Shown here piece by piece: positions 33,176 to 33,360 of a stretch of DNA of 33,360 nt. Numbering within the stretch: position 1 is the stretch's first letter; each line of letters opens with the position of its first letter. The stretch covers positions 1-33,360 of the forward strand of contig JAAYYJ010000056.1 of the NCBI GenBank assembly GCA_012515455.1, in the 5' to 3' direction. A model generated the notes under the pieces. It did not search any database. It was given only the letters and a program-made list of their open reading frames with translations, and was not told the DNA's origin. The DNA is from Oligosphaeraceae bacterium. Its GTDB lineage: Bacteria; Verrucomicrobiota; Lentisphaeria; Oligosphaerales; Oligosphaeraceae. Made by a program: the position numbers and the translations under genes.

Positions 33176-33360
33176 ATGGGCAATATGATTAAAGCAAATT
33201 TTCATACTCATACCTGGCGTTGCAAGCATGCCAAAGGTTGCGTTGCAGATTATTGTCGGTCGGCTGTGGAGCAGGGCATTGCAGTGCTGGGATTCAGCGA
33301 GCACTGCCCGCATCCGGACGGGCGCTGGCAGGCGGTCCGGATGCAGATGGAGGAGCTGCC
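33176..33360 (+). CDS. PHP-domain phosphatase, histidinol-phosphatase-like (3' end outside window)
   Basis: Only the first 61 codons are visible, open to the window edge. The N-terminal strand NFHTHTWRCKHA matches the first PHP motif (HxH) of histidinol phosphatases of the HisK/HisJ type, and VLGFSEHCPHP matches the second motif (GFSEH). It likely removes phosphate from histidinol phosphate or a similar substrate. An AGGA ribosome-binding site lies 6 bases upstream of ATG 33176. It follows the GT9 gene after 85 bases. The rest, including the remaining metal ligands, is not in the window. Confidence 0.8.
   Translation, partial: MGNMIKANFHTHTWRCKHAKGCVADYCRSAVEQGIAVLGFSEHCPHPDGRWQAVRMQMEEL

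Overview
The window is a GC-rich (roughly 58-60%), densely packed bacterial chromosome segment with 26 complete protein genes and one partial gene at each end. I see no tRNA, rRNA, CRISPR array, transposase or phage gene. The gene content suggests a member of the PVC group, most likely Lentisphaerota (Victivallis/Oligosphaera-like). The basis is a pseudopilin with an H-x9-DG motif, a DUF4838-type glycan hydrolase, an intracellular GH20-like enzyme, DUF1565 beta-helix proteins, and a housekeeping set (accD, era, folP, cdaA, miaA, waaF-like) of a Gram-negative-type cell. The taxonomic call is inference; there is no marker RNA here.

Layout. 1-1602: C-terminal part of an SNF2 helicase. 1823-4520: a likely operon of an EamA transporter, a NagB-like isomerase/deaminase and a PIG-L deacetylase, with a near-consensus promoter in front and an intrinsic terminator behind. 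4607-5041: a gene-free stretch containing a nested set of helices that looks like a structured RNA, then a promoter. 5042-10497: a GlcD-type FAD oxidase, folP, the c-di-AMP pair cdaA-cdaR, and miaA. 10541-19273: a glycan-oriented cluster (secreted DUF4838 protein, TIM-barrel isomerase, polysaccharide-deacetylase-like protein, ABC ATPase and permease, GH20-like hexosaminidase). 19415-21384, minus strand: two tandem paralogous ferredoxin-type proteins related to QueG (COG1600). 21603-23063: a BatB/BatC-like VWA protein. 23080-28857, minus strand: a ComEC-like channel, then a large secreted triple-DUF1565 protein and a pseudopilin that share a strong promoter. 29159-31087: a stand-alone RAM-domain protein, era and comF. 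31194-33360: accD, a GT9 heptosyltransferase-like gene and the start of a PHP phosphatase.

How genes work together. The 1.8-4.5 kb operon looks like amino-sugar handling (N-deacetylation plus ketose/amino-sugar isomerisation, with a small-molecule carrier). The 10.5-19.3 kb cluster looks like glycan capture and hydrolysis. comEC and comF flank a divergent intergenic region that carries a 7-1-7 palindrome and a plus-strand terminator with no gene in front of it. Six candidate promoters share TTG, a 16-17 bp spacer and a TAWATT -10 element.

Most worth a second look: the candidate structured RNA at 4634-4860, the tandem 10-bp repeat upstream of the beta-helix gene, the 7-1-7 palindrome and orphan terminator between comEC and the RAM gene, the CdaA with an altered RHR motif, and the paralogous ferredoxin pair. 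All function calls come from reading motifs by eye; no database search was run.
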